From the NCBI RefSeq assembly GCF_000004075.3, contig NC_026656.2, forward strand, positions 15,128,001 to 15,192,000: 64,000 nt of DNA, given 5' to 3'. Shown here in pieces: positions 25,072 to 35,200 of this stretch (positions are counted from its first letter, which is position 1; every line of letters begins with the position of its first letter). The notes below the pieces were generated by a model that was given only the letters and a program-made list of their open reading frames with translations, was not told the origin of the DNA and searched no databases. A program made the translations under genes and the position numbers. This DNA comes from Cucumis sativus (Eukaryota; Streptophyta; Magnoliopsida; Cucurbitales; Cucurbitaceae).

Positions 25072-27017
25072 CCAATACACATTCAAGTAAGTATTTACCT
25101 CTCAACCTCCAAAATGAATTCATAAGAACCCTCAGTTTTTGGTTGTGAATGTTCATACTACTGTGTGCTAAATTACTCTCTCCTCTTAAACTTATGCAGA
25201 ATGGTTTAACACGAATTTGCTAACATCTAAGAGAAATACATGCCAAGTATGGAGACATGTATTTGCCAATGTCGAAGACTGCTGTATTCATTACTTTGGT
25301 GACATAACGGCAATATCAGTCAAGATCAATCATCTCGAGTCTCAAGTCACGCGTGTTGCATATACTCTACCACGGTCATGTTATTTCTCAAATTCTTTAA
25401 AGGAAGTGCGTATATAGAGTTACACAAATAAAACTATTTTCAGAACAAGTTCTTTCTATCTTGCCCTTTATTTTCCTTCCATTCTTTAGGAAAGACCAGA
25501 TTGAGGTCATGAGGTGTATCGGTGTCTATTTCCCTTGTACTAATCATGGTGTTTTTAAAGGACAAACACAAATGAGGGTGAAATGTTGGACATGAAATAG
25601 CAAAAGGTATTTCTACTTTATTATCTTCTCTGAATTTTCTTCCTTTGGGGAATAACAAAACACAAGAAAGAAATCGATGACAATTTTAAGTTTACAAACG
25701 CATTCTTGAATACAATAGATGAATTTTGCTAGTTTATGTCAACTCAATGTCAGAACTTCAAAGGAAATAGAATTTGCTCTAATGAGATTTTGAACTGCAA
25801 AATCACAACTTAGTCTACTCAAAATGTGCATCAGTGACTTTGATAGATTATGTTGGCCTTTTTATGGCATCTTTTAGTGTTATAAAGAACTTTTATGCAA
25901 CATTTTCTTTAAAGTTATAAAAAGCTATATTTATAGAAAAATAGAGAGTAGTTTTTGTCAATATAGCATTTATTATAAACATTTGAAAATTATGAATTTT
26001 GGCAGTAGGCAAAAGCATTTATTGAGTGGTTCACTCCCTTTGTTTTTTTTTTTTTTTTTTTCCCAATAAGGATTTATTGAGTTTATGAATTCCATTTCAT
26101 TAAAATTAGTGGGTGAGACTGAAATTAATACAAATTCACCTAATACACTGTTATAGCTTTAAACAGAAGCTTAGTTTTTATTTAATATTAATATTTATTC
26201 ATTTATTTTATGCATTCCAAGAAGCTTCTCCAGAATCAACCAAATGGCAGTAGGCAATAGCAGCAAGTGATGAATCCAATCCTCTAAATCAAGCAACTCC
26301 AAATGCCACATTTGTCATAGTTCTCTTAGTAACACAACCCTACACAATAAACATAAACAAGAATATCATAAAACAATAATAACTTAGATTATGAGACATT
26401 GCAACTAACATTCCGAATAGACTTAGTTTGATAACGTTTCTCCTTTTTATTTCCAAGATTCATAAGACTTTTAAATTTGTTGTTCGATAATTCTATATTT
26501 TGTTAAATTTTTGTCATATATAAATTTTTCTATTGTGTTATCAAACAAATGGCAGTAGGCAATAGCAGCAAGTGTACTAACCAACTTAAGTAACAAACAC
26601 GTTAAGAATTAGTAAAAACAGACTATTTGTTCTGATGAAAATAGAACTAAAAAGTGGTTGAAATTAGTCAAACACTAACAAAATAAAAGAATACCTTCGA
26701 AGCAGAAAAATCTACAAGATCCCAAAAGAATGGCCTTTCCCAAATGAAATTGCTGCGGAAATAGCTCTTTGAAGAACAAACCAAGTAATGAATTGAAATG
26801 TGTACTTGGATTCAACAACTTAGTGGCCTCTATATTGAATCGACCAATAAATTTTCAAGATCATGTGCCCATACAACAGAAGCACTTGTGGTCTCGTGGT
26901 CTCTAGAAAACTTGTTTGTCGCTGTCGATTGATAGAACGACCAATAGTATGATTGAACAACTCGAGTTTCAACTGGTTGCTACTTGAATAGAATCTGTTC
27001 AATTGTGCGCTAGAATG
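25072..27017. other. Region between convergent TBL and PPR genes
   Basis: Contains the 3' ends of both genes. An exact 29-bp direct repeat is at 26241-26269 and 26546-26574 (starting CAAATGGCAGTAGGC), with a shorter related piece near 26001-26016. No further gene is supported. Confidence 0.55.
26241..26574. repeat. Exact 29-bp repeat, two copies 305 bp apart
   Basis: Both copies start CAAATGGCAGTAGGC and end AGCAGCAAGTG without a mismatch. A partial third copy (GGCAGTAGGCAA) lies near 26001. The sequence between them is not repeated. Confidence 0.85.
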
Positions 27018-28496
27018 CTAAGTTGTTTCACAGCTTACGGCTGCTTGTCTTACTGAATTTAATGGTTCAGATATTCTCAAAGCCAAAGGATGAGAATTCC
27101 CCCCTCCGTAGAATTTATGTACAATTCCATCAATGATTATGCAGCTGCAACCAGGAACTTTCGTCAAACCCAGGTCTCTCATCTTCTCTCTAGTCAGCGA
27201 AACACCATGCGTCATACCAAGAGATTCATATATACTAATCAAGGCTATAAAATTGCTTGGATTTGTAGGTTCCAACTTGAAAAGCTGGTTAGCTGCAATT
27301 TCTCCAAACTCAAGGTTCCTGTGGATCATACAACCAGAAAGCAGAGCACCCCAAATGCTTGCAGCAGCTTTGACCTTCATATTTCTAATCAACAGAAACG
27401 CTTCCTTCAGAAAGCCAAAGCGACTCAGAAGATCAACAGCACAAGCATAATGTTCTACCGTCGGTTCAACCTTATTATCTGAAATAATAGACTGGAAAAT
27501 TCTCCAACCTTCGTTGATATAACCTGCATGACTGCAGCTAGCCAAAATGGCTGTCAGTGTTACAGAATTGGGTTGGATTCCACAATCCTTCATTTTGTTA
27601 AACAAGACCAAGGATTTCTCTCCTTTCCCATGAGCCCCATAACAAGAAATCATTGTGGTCCATGTAACAATGTTCAACCTACTCATATTCCAAAAGACCT
27701 TTTCAGAATTAAGCAGGCTTCCACACTTCGAATACATATCAATCAATGAGTTCCCAACTGCAACATCAGCAGCAAATACCGGACTCTTCAAAACTAAGCA
27801 ATGAATCTCTTTTCCTTTTCTCAAATCTCCTTCCCCTCCACAAGCATTCAAAACGCTAGGAATTGTCATAAAATCCATATTCGCTCCTTCCAAGAGCATG
27901 CGCTTAAAACAATCCAACGCATCCATATAAACCCCAGCCCTCCCATACCCAGAAATCATTGAGTTCCAAGAAACTGTATCTTTGAAGATCATATCATCAA
28001 ACACCTTCCTAGCATCACCCACAATCCCACATTTAGCGTAAAAGTCTAAAACCGTACTGCCTACAACAACATAACCAACAAACCCCAGCTTAATTGTCCA
28101 ACAATGAAGTCTCTTTCCCAAATAAGCATCCCCAATACCAACACTAGCCTTAAACATCTGAGGCAAAGTATAGTGGTCAGGCAGAAAACCAAGGTGTCTA
28201 AACTCATTAAACACATTTAATGCATCAAAGTAGAAAGAATTATGAACATAAGAAGCAATCAAGATATTCCAAGAGTGCATGTTTCTGTGAGCCATTTTGT
28301 CAAACACGTTGCGGGCGTCGTGAAGGAACCCACATTTGCAATACACCAAAAGAAGATCGGTTAGAAGAGTTAAATGTGGAAGGAAGCCATGGATGAGGAT
28401 TTGAGCGTGGGCTTGCTTTGCTTGGGCAATTGCATAAGATTGAGCACAGCTTCTGAGAACGAAAGAGAAACGAGAAGTGCTATGACTAAGAGACAT
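27018..28496 (-). CDS. Pentatricopeptide repeat protein, PLS class with E domain
   Basis: Intronless, 492 aa. PPR proteins bind organellar RNA; the PLS class usually guides C-to-U editing or related processing. Repeats can be followed through the whole chain: repeated cores include LLLVYCKCGFLHDARNVFDK, MHSWNILIASY, TVLDFYAKCGIVGDARKVFD, TVSWNSMISGYGR, SLIDMYSKCGSLLNSEKVF and IVTWTTMISCYGAHGKGEKS. The C-terminal part has the E/E+ type segments IWGALLSGCMIHRNLEFGE, LISIYESLGM and VPGCSCIIIDGIVHKFYGG, and stops before any DYW deaminase domain, so any editing role would need a partner deaminase. The short N-terminus has no obvious strong targeting signal by eye. It is convergent with the TBL gene. 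The specific target RNA and orthologue are not identifiable from sequence alone. Confidence 0.92.
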   Translation of the reverse strand: MSLSHSTSRFSFVLRSCAQSYAIAQAKQAHAQILIHGFLPHLTLLTDLLLVYCKCGFLHDARNVFDKMAHRNMHSWNILIASYVHNSFYFDALNVFNEFRHLGFLPDHYTLPQMFKASVGIGDAYLGKRLHCWTIKLGFVGYVVVGSTVLDFYAKCGIVGDARKVFDDMIFKDTVSWNSMISGYGRAGVYMDALDCFKRMLLEGANMDFMTIPSVLNACGGEGDLRKGKEIHCLVLKSPVFAADVAVGNSLIDMYSKCGSLLNSEKVFWNMSRLNIVTWTTMISCYGAHGKGEKSLVLFNKMKDCGIQPNSVTLTAILASCSHAGYINEGWRIFQSIISDNKVEPTVEHYACAVDLLSRFGFLKEAFLLIRNMKVKAAASIWGALLSGCMIHRNLEFGEIAANQLFKLEPTNPSNFIALISIYESLGMTHGVSLTREKMRDLGLTKVPGCSCIIIDGIVHKFYGGGNSHPLALRISEPLNSVRQAAVSCETT

Positions 28497-28630
28497 TATG
28501 AAATTACCTTTTTTTAAATTTGACGGCCTATTAATTTAGATCCCAACTTTGTATACTTAAATTGTTCCTTTCACATTCTCTCTCTAACATTTGTTAGTGG
28601 TATTATTATCATATTCTTAATGAATAAAAA

Positions 28631-29340
28631 ATTTTGGGTCATTTTTTTTTGTAGGCTATAGCATTCGTCATTTTTTTTTCTTTCTAAATTTTGAGTTTCT
28701 CCTTGGTCGACCACCGAGGAGCAGCAATCGCCATCTCGTAGCTCATTCTCCTATGTCATAGACCTTGCTATCCCACACTTATCACCAAGAATATGTGATA
28801 TAAAGAGATCTATACTAAAAAAAGAAGAAAAGAAAAGAAAATAAACCGTTAGAAAACTAATTTGTACACTAAAATAAAAACCGGGTGTGTGTTTTACTTT
28901 TCAACTTTCTTGAAAAAAAAAACTTAGGCATTCCTCCAAACGAGGCTACCTGCTAGTTATATGTCAATTTTAAGGACTTTTCGACGTGGCTGAAATTTGG
29001 TCCTTTTTGTAGGCTATAACATTGACCATTTTTCGAACCATTTTAGTCCCCCTTAGTCGACCACTAAGAAGCAGAAATCGCAACCTGTAGCTCATTCTCT
29101 TTTACTATGGACCTAGCCAAATATATGATCCCAAACTTATCAGCTAAGAATCCTCGATCTAAGGAAGTCTAGAGCAAATAGAAAAAAGAAAAGAAACCTT
29201 AGAAAGACTAGATTTTACACCAAAATAAAAACGGAGTGGGGACTTCCCTTTTCAACTTTTTTTTGGATAAAACTTTAAGATTCCTCGAAATGAGGTCACT
29301 TACTAGTTGGATGTCAATTTTCAAGACCTTTTGACATCAC
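28631..29340. repeat. Diverged tandem duplication, two units of about 350-360 bp
   Basis: Unit 1 (about 28631-28991) and unit 2 (about 28993-29340) follow the same order: GTAGGCTATA(G/A)CATT, GTCGACCAC, GTAGCTCATTCTC, an A/G-rich run, CAAAATAAAAAC, CTTTTCAACTTT, GAGG(C/T)(T/C)AC and ATGTCAATTTT. They differ by many substitutions and small gaps, so the duplication is old. The array ends about 50 bp from the solo LTR. No coding potential is seen. Confidence 0.8.
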
Positions 29341-29390
29341 CAAAGTAACGACACTATACACAAGAAATGTAAACCACTTTGGGTAACAAG

Positions 29391-31315
29391 TGATAGAACT
29401 AATTCATGCACAGCGGAAAAAGAATCGAATTTCTACCCTAATTGCCACAATTAACATGTAACCATAAACTAATCAAATTAGGGATTTAAGAAATATTACC
29501 TTTGAAGCTTTCAAAAGGTTTGATATCTTCTTACCAATTCTAACCGAGACCACCCCTAGTACTCAACTGCTATCCTCTAGACAAAGAACCGGGTTGTGGG
29601 ACCCAATTTTGGTGTAGAAAGTAATGGAGATAAAATGAGATTGGAAGCTTTCTTTTTTCTTTTGTTGAGATGATGAAAATGATAAAAGAGGCAAAAATTC
29701 TTCAACATTTGAAAACACCTCTATTTATAGCCTAATTACATGCAAAAATGCATGCAATTCATTTGCCAAATCTCAACACCTAATGTTCCACTAACAATTA
29801 GTGGAACTTAGTGGGCTAGGTGTCTATATCTCATATAGCCACATTTCCCCCTAAGAGTTAGTGGGATTATCCAACAAAATGTTGGATTTTCCCACTAACT
29901 TAGTCCAAGGGTAAAATGGTCATTAGATATTTCTAGTCAAAAGTCAAACTTTGACTTTTCTTAGTCAAAAGTCAATATTTTGACTTTTTACCATTTTGTC
30001 CGTCTTGACTAATTCCAACCTCCCGAGCATGAATCCGCATTCATTTTTCCAAAATTCAAATCACATTTGAATATAAGGCCGGTCAAAGTTTGACTTTTCA
30101 AAGTCAAAAGTCAACATTTTGACTTTTTACTATTTTTGACCAATTCCGAGCTTCTTAGTATGAATCCGCATTCATACTTATAGTATGTAAAACATAAAGC
30201 TCTATTTCTAATTAGAAGACCGACGACTATATCACTGTATATGTCGGTTTCCCTTTCTTCTCCCAATTCGAACAATTCGACTTATTTCATCACACTGTTC
30301 TAAGTTTAATCCATATGAGCTAGCAGAGGAACCTAATGGACCTATAGATCATGGGCTCCAACGATTCAAGATTAACTAGCTAAACTCTTTTAAACCGAGT
30401 TAATCAACATTCGTTAACTAACGGGTCATTCCACTAAAGTCCCGTAGTTGCACTCCCCTCACTATAGATATATTTGTGTCCATTTGATAAAACCATAATC
30501 AGTAAGTTAATCCTTCACAGGTTGCTCGTAACCTTGGCTGGGTCAAAATACCGTTTTACCCCCAAGATTACATCTTGCTCCTTAAGTCCCACTAATCCAC
30601 TATTGAACAATTGGTTTAAGGTTCAACCTATAAACTTAATCCCTCTCGGGCCAATGAGAGGGTGGGGCCCCTTGTTCAAGACTTGGATTCAGTGCTTAAG
30701 AGAGCAACCTATCTACTAACCCTAAAGCGGGTAGGAGTGAATTCCATCTTGTACCCTATGTTCCCAGCTATCCACCCGATCTTACCCCTGAAATGGGAGG
30801 CTTATTGGGCCAACGCTGATGAGCTGCCCTCACCTATGCAGATCTAAGGATAATCTCGTGTGAACAGGAGTTCATAGTTAACTCAGGATTAAGACTAAGT
30901 TACCTAGGTCATCAATAATTGAGATAGTCAGTTTTAAACAGTAAACGGTGTTATAACGTAAAAATGACTAATTCATGGTTCAGTCTTATGTAAACATTTT
31001 ACATAGGATGCCCCCACTTTCATGTCTCTACATGAACGATTAGGATCACCTCGTTTGTACTACAAAGTGGGCCGCATCCATAGTTTCTCTAAATAAGGCG
31101 CCCAACCTTTATTTCATATACTATAGACTATTTAGGCTATATACTCGAACTTGATCCACGTTTATGTTTACACATAAAGTTCAAGTTTATTCAAAAAATA
31201 GCCTTGGAACTTGATTTATTGGATTTAAGATTATAATATTTAATTTCTCAATAACAACTTTATTGAACAGAATATGATTTACAAACTACGAGTTTTAGGA
31301 CAAAAAATTCCAACA
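29391..31315 (-). mobile_element. Solo LTR of an LTR retrotransposon, 1,925 bp
   Basis: Read on the minus strand, the element starts TGTTGGAATTTTTTGTCC and ends TGAATTAGTTCTATCA, i.e. with TG...CA termini. It is flanked by a perfect 5-bp duplication (ACAAG). No protein-coding interior, primer-binding site or second LTR is present, so it is a solo LTR left by recombination between the two LTRs of a full element. The superfamily cannot be decided from an LTR alone. The perfect target duplication and clean ends suggest a fairly young insertion, but a solo LTR cannot be dated from within. Within it, 29936-30140 is rich in TTGAC/GTCAA palindromes and contains a diverged internal duplication. Confidence 0.88.
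29928..30185. repeat. TTGAC/GTCAA-rich duplicated block inside the solo LTR
   Basis: Two related blocks (about 29928-30040 and 30073-30180) each carry several GTCAAA/TTTGAC inverted pairs and then ATGAATCCGCATTCAT. I count 13 TTGAC or GTCAA cores. One perfect hairpin is AAAAGTCAAA-C-TTTGACTTTT at about 29939-29959. TTGAC is the core of the W box bound by WRKY factors. Confidence 0.75.
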
Positions 31316-32241
31316 ACAAGATAACATGAAAGACAAATCTTGTTCAAACAGCACCTTTTAAACACAAATGAGTTTGTCAAGGAATTGTTTCCCTTCTGCT
31401 CAACAAAGAATGATACCTCCAAAAACTTCACTGAAACGTCGTTGAAAAGTTAGACCACTACAAGACAGTCAAATACCACCAAAATAATCACATTGGAAGA
31501 CCAAACACAATTCAAACTCTTCCAAGCAGTCATAGCTTAAAGAACCTTGACCTCACTTAAATTTGAAATGAACTTAAAATTTTAGGACACTAACATACTA
31601 ACAATTCTTACGAAGGTGAAATTTATAGGATTTACGTAAATTTATAGATGAGTAACAATCTCACATTGAAAAGATTTGAAGAAGTGATAGCTTGCAACAT
31701 TAGTTTCAAATCATTCAGTTAAGTAGATCATTTAAGAATGGTGTAGTAACTCTAATTCAAAATCTCCTATATTCACTAGTTTGAGAATAAAGATAGTGAG
31801 AAGAATGCAAAAAACTTCAAGAGACTCGGAAAAAATTATATGTTATTTCAATGGTTTTTCACATTATTTAATTCTAGAGTTTTTCACGTAGATTCTTTAT
31901 TAATTTTCTTAATTATTTTCTGTTATTCCCACTACATAAGAATTCAGATTTAAGAGCCATTAGAGTTCATAAAGGAATGAGTTACAAGTATAACTATGAT
32001 TTGATATAGTGTAAAAATTGTGGTGGGTTATTTACATTATACCTAAATGAGTATGTAAAATATTGAATTATGCTAATATTACATTGTAAACTATAGAACA
32101 TAATAAGGCCGGTAAAAGATTAGCAATGCAAATTCCATCTTGTTCAGCATGATCTGAGCTTAATGATATTTACGAGAAGTTGAGACGTTGTGTTCCTCTT
32201 CTTTTCAAATCTAGTATACCAAATGAGATTTCATTAGGATT

Positions 32242-35200
32242 TCACTTGTTCTTCCCACCAGCTAGAATCCTTTGGATTTGGAGACCTCTACTGAATGCTT
32301 GGTTGAAAAGAAGCCTGGTTTGGAACTCCGACACGAACGGGAACCAAGCGAGCATGGCCACGGGTGCGAAAATTACAACGCCCATCATGTACTCGTACCC
32401 TCTGGCTAGAGCTTTCACTGATCCCCACATCCCCATTGCTTTCGTAATAGGTCTACAAGCTTGCGCTATCTACAACCACCGTAAAACAACACTCTCGATT
32501 AAAAAAAGTGACCTATACATAACATAATGCATGCTTTCCCAGGTTACCTGAATGTATCGGTTTCAAAATTTTAATCCCGATCTTGAGTAATAATCTGGAA
32601 TACTCTTTCTTAAATGAAGAGAATTAGTGCATCTTTCCATATGTTATGATCCAAGAACAAAATCTAGGAATTATCTAGCAGTTGTCAACAACAAATTCTT
32701 GGTTTTGTTTAGAATTCTGTTTTAGAGATAAAACACTAATAAATTAATAATTATAACGCGTTTAAAGTACCTAAATGCATAAATTTAGTGGCTAATAGTT
32801 ATACTACCCAAATGAGGGAGAGTAGTTAGAGGGTAACTGAAAAGCAAAGGGCTTTTAGGTGACATACTTGCAAAATAGCCCAGCCTGTGGGCATGAAGGC
32901 TAGAATGCTTGCAAAAATGTCGCCCACTGTGAGATGGAGAAGCGTAAACAACATCGCTACTACGACCACTGAACCAATAAACAAGGACAGCTTCAGAAGT
33001 CTAAACAACAGCTGGAAGTCTGCACTGAACTTCTTTCTACCCATAGACACAATCTGCAGTTCAAGCGTTCTTAGTGAGTAAGTAATTCTGGAAATAAACA
33101 AGGTTTCTTTAATGCAGGAGAAGTCATTGGAGTTGAATCATTAACCTTCAATATAACCATCACGGCAACAATGACAAGCCAAGATAACCCATACACCTGA
33201 AAATGATAACCAAAAACAAAGAGGTCGCCATAATGGTCAGTCAACAAGTCTCCTGCTAGCGCTATATATGAGATCAAGACAATGCCAAAAAGTTAATTTA
33301 AACAAAAATCAGTTTTTTTGTTCGTTCCCTAGAACCAAAAAGGAATCGGAGAATTACCGCAATGCTTTTGTTATTTCCAGCCACGTGTAGATGATACACT
33401 ATTCCATACTGATAGAGAAAGAATCGGATAGATAGTACGATTTCCCAGAAGCGTCCAACAAATCCAGTGTGCTGAAGGTGCTCTTGTCCCTCATCCCACC
33501 AGGACTCCCAACTTTTGTTTGCAGGCACACCAATACCACCTCTGCTGTTGATCCATTTTGACCAATCATCCCAATCATCAACTATCTTTTGCCATTCAAA
33601 ACCTGAAGGGTTGAAAAGGAAAGGGGCAAACAACCAAGAAACAACCAGGAACCACATTGAGAATGTGACAAAAATATAAGCTATAGCATCACTAGCAGCT
33701 GTCCCATATATCTGGTAAACTACAAGCAATATCAGAAGCTCTAGTCCTTTGACAAAGTGACTCCTTGAATACATCCTATAGTTCTCAGCGTATTTCTCAT
33801 GCCGCACAACAAAACCACGACCAGTAGCTCTATACTTTGCCCCACCATGAAGGATTGTGCGCCCATAATAATGCACCTTTGTGCCAAGAGAGAAGGTGAA
33901 GAAAACGGATGCTAGTTGTAATTGCATGATTATCAAGTCCCCGATTGCAGTTCTGAATCCTCTCTCAAGTCCAATTTCCATGATCATTGGCAAGGCAGTT
34001 AGAAGACCTAACTGAACAACCGATTGTGATGCCATGGCCGCCTTTAAAGGGTAATCTCCTTTTGACCTAGCATATCTCATTATGGACTTCTCCAATCCAC
34101 TCAATGACAGATAAAGTCTACCATATAAGAAAACATACACTGTAATGATAATCATCTGCATGACAAGAAGATAATCATTGCACGGGAGAAAATTTCTGAG
34201 CTATGCAAATCAAACATACAGATTAGTTCTAAGAGGTATAAGAGCACATTTAAAGGTGAAAACTTACCATTGTGCTAACATAAAATCCAACTGTTGTGAA
34301 GTAGAAAGACAACATGCGAAAAAAGTCAAAACGATGACCCAAACGATAGATGTCTCTGCTAAGAATTTGCTCTCCATTACCACAAGCTACTTTTGCCTCA
34401 AAAAGAGAGATTTGATTAAAACCAACATCTCTCCCTTTACCAACTTGAATATACTCATGGTGGGTTATATTTCCTCGTCTCAACATTGAGTTGAAGCCTG
34501 TGGGGGATTTTTTTTAAAGATAATAAAAACTGAGAAGAAAAATTCACTTGATGAGTGGAAGTGAAGTGTAAAGAATAATACCAGCAAAGATATCCTCACT
34601 GAGGTTGATTCCTCGAGAAGCTTTGCTAATGCCCCCACGAGTAATATGGAATAATCGATCAAAAACATCTGGATGACCATAGTGGAACCTTACCCTAGAA
34701 CCAGGCAATACAGGTTTATCTATGCGTAAACAAAATATGCTGACATTTAGTTGGGGTGACTGCAAAGCAATTAAAAATTCATGTTCGATCTAGTATTACT
34801 CTTTCCCAAATATTCAACATTGTGCAACAAAAAAAGAAAAAGAAAAAGAGGTCAATCTTTTCACGTTAAGTCATGACAAAGAGAATTAGAATTAAAATTT
34901 TGTTCATTCAAGTACCAACTTATTCTAATTCTATAAATGTTTTGAATTATTCAGTAGTGCTTTGTTTAAACTACTTTCTAAATGTAATTTGTTTATTTTG
35001 AAATATGTACATCTCCACCAACAACTTTAAGAATCTTGGATACAGTTTTTCCAAAACTCACGCTCATATCTGAATAATATCTATGTTGGGTGATAAGATA
35101 TGTAAAATAAATTAACAGCAAGAAGGAAAGCATACTTTAGAGGCCTTGCAAGAACCCTCTGACCAATAGTAACAAAGCTAGTTTCTTGATTTGACATAAA

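Larger units (their letters stand above)
29386..31320. repeat. 5-bp target site duplication ACAAG flanking the solo LTR
   Basis: ACAAG is found at 29386-29390 directly before the element and again at 31316-31320 directly after it. A perfect 5-bp duplication is what LTR-element integrases produce. Confidence 0.9.
28497..32241. other. Repeat-filled region between PPR and CALS5 genes
   Basis: Holds the tandem duplication at 28631-29340, the solo LTR at 29391-31315 and about 0.9 kb of plain AT-rich sequence that includes the 3' flank of CALS5. Short open frames here lie within the LTR and are not genes. Confidence 0.7.

Noticed and set aside
27090-27749. Plus-strand frames of 73-130 codons
   Set aside because: They are antisense to the PPR coding sequence and show no family resemblance.
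30474-30847. Open frames of 81 and 61 codons
   Set aside because: They lie wholly within the solo LTR, on the strand opposite to its orientation, and have no domain features.
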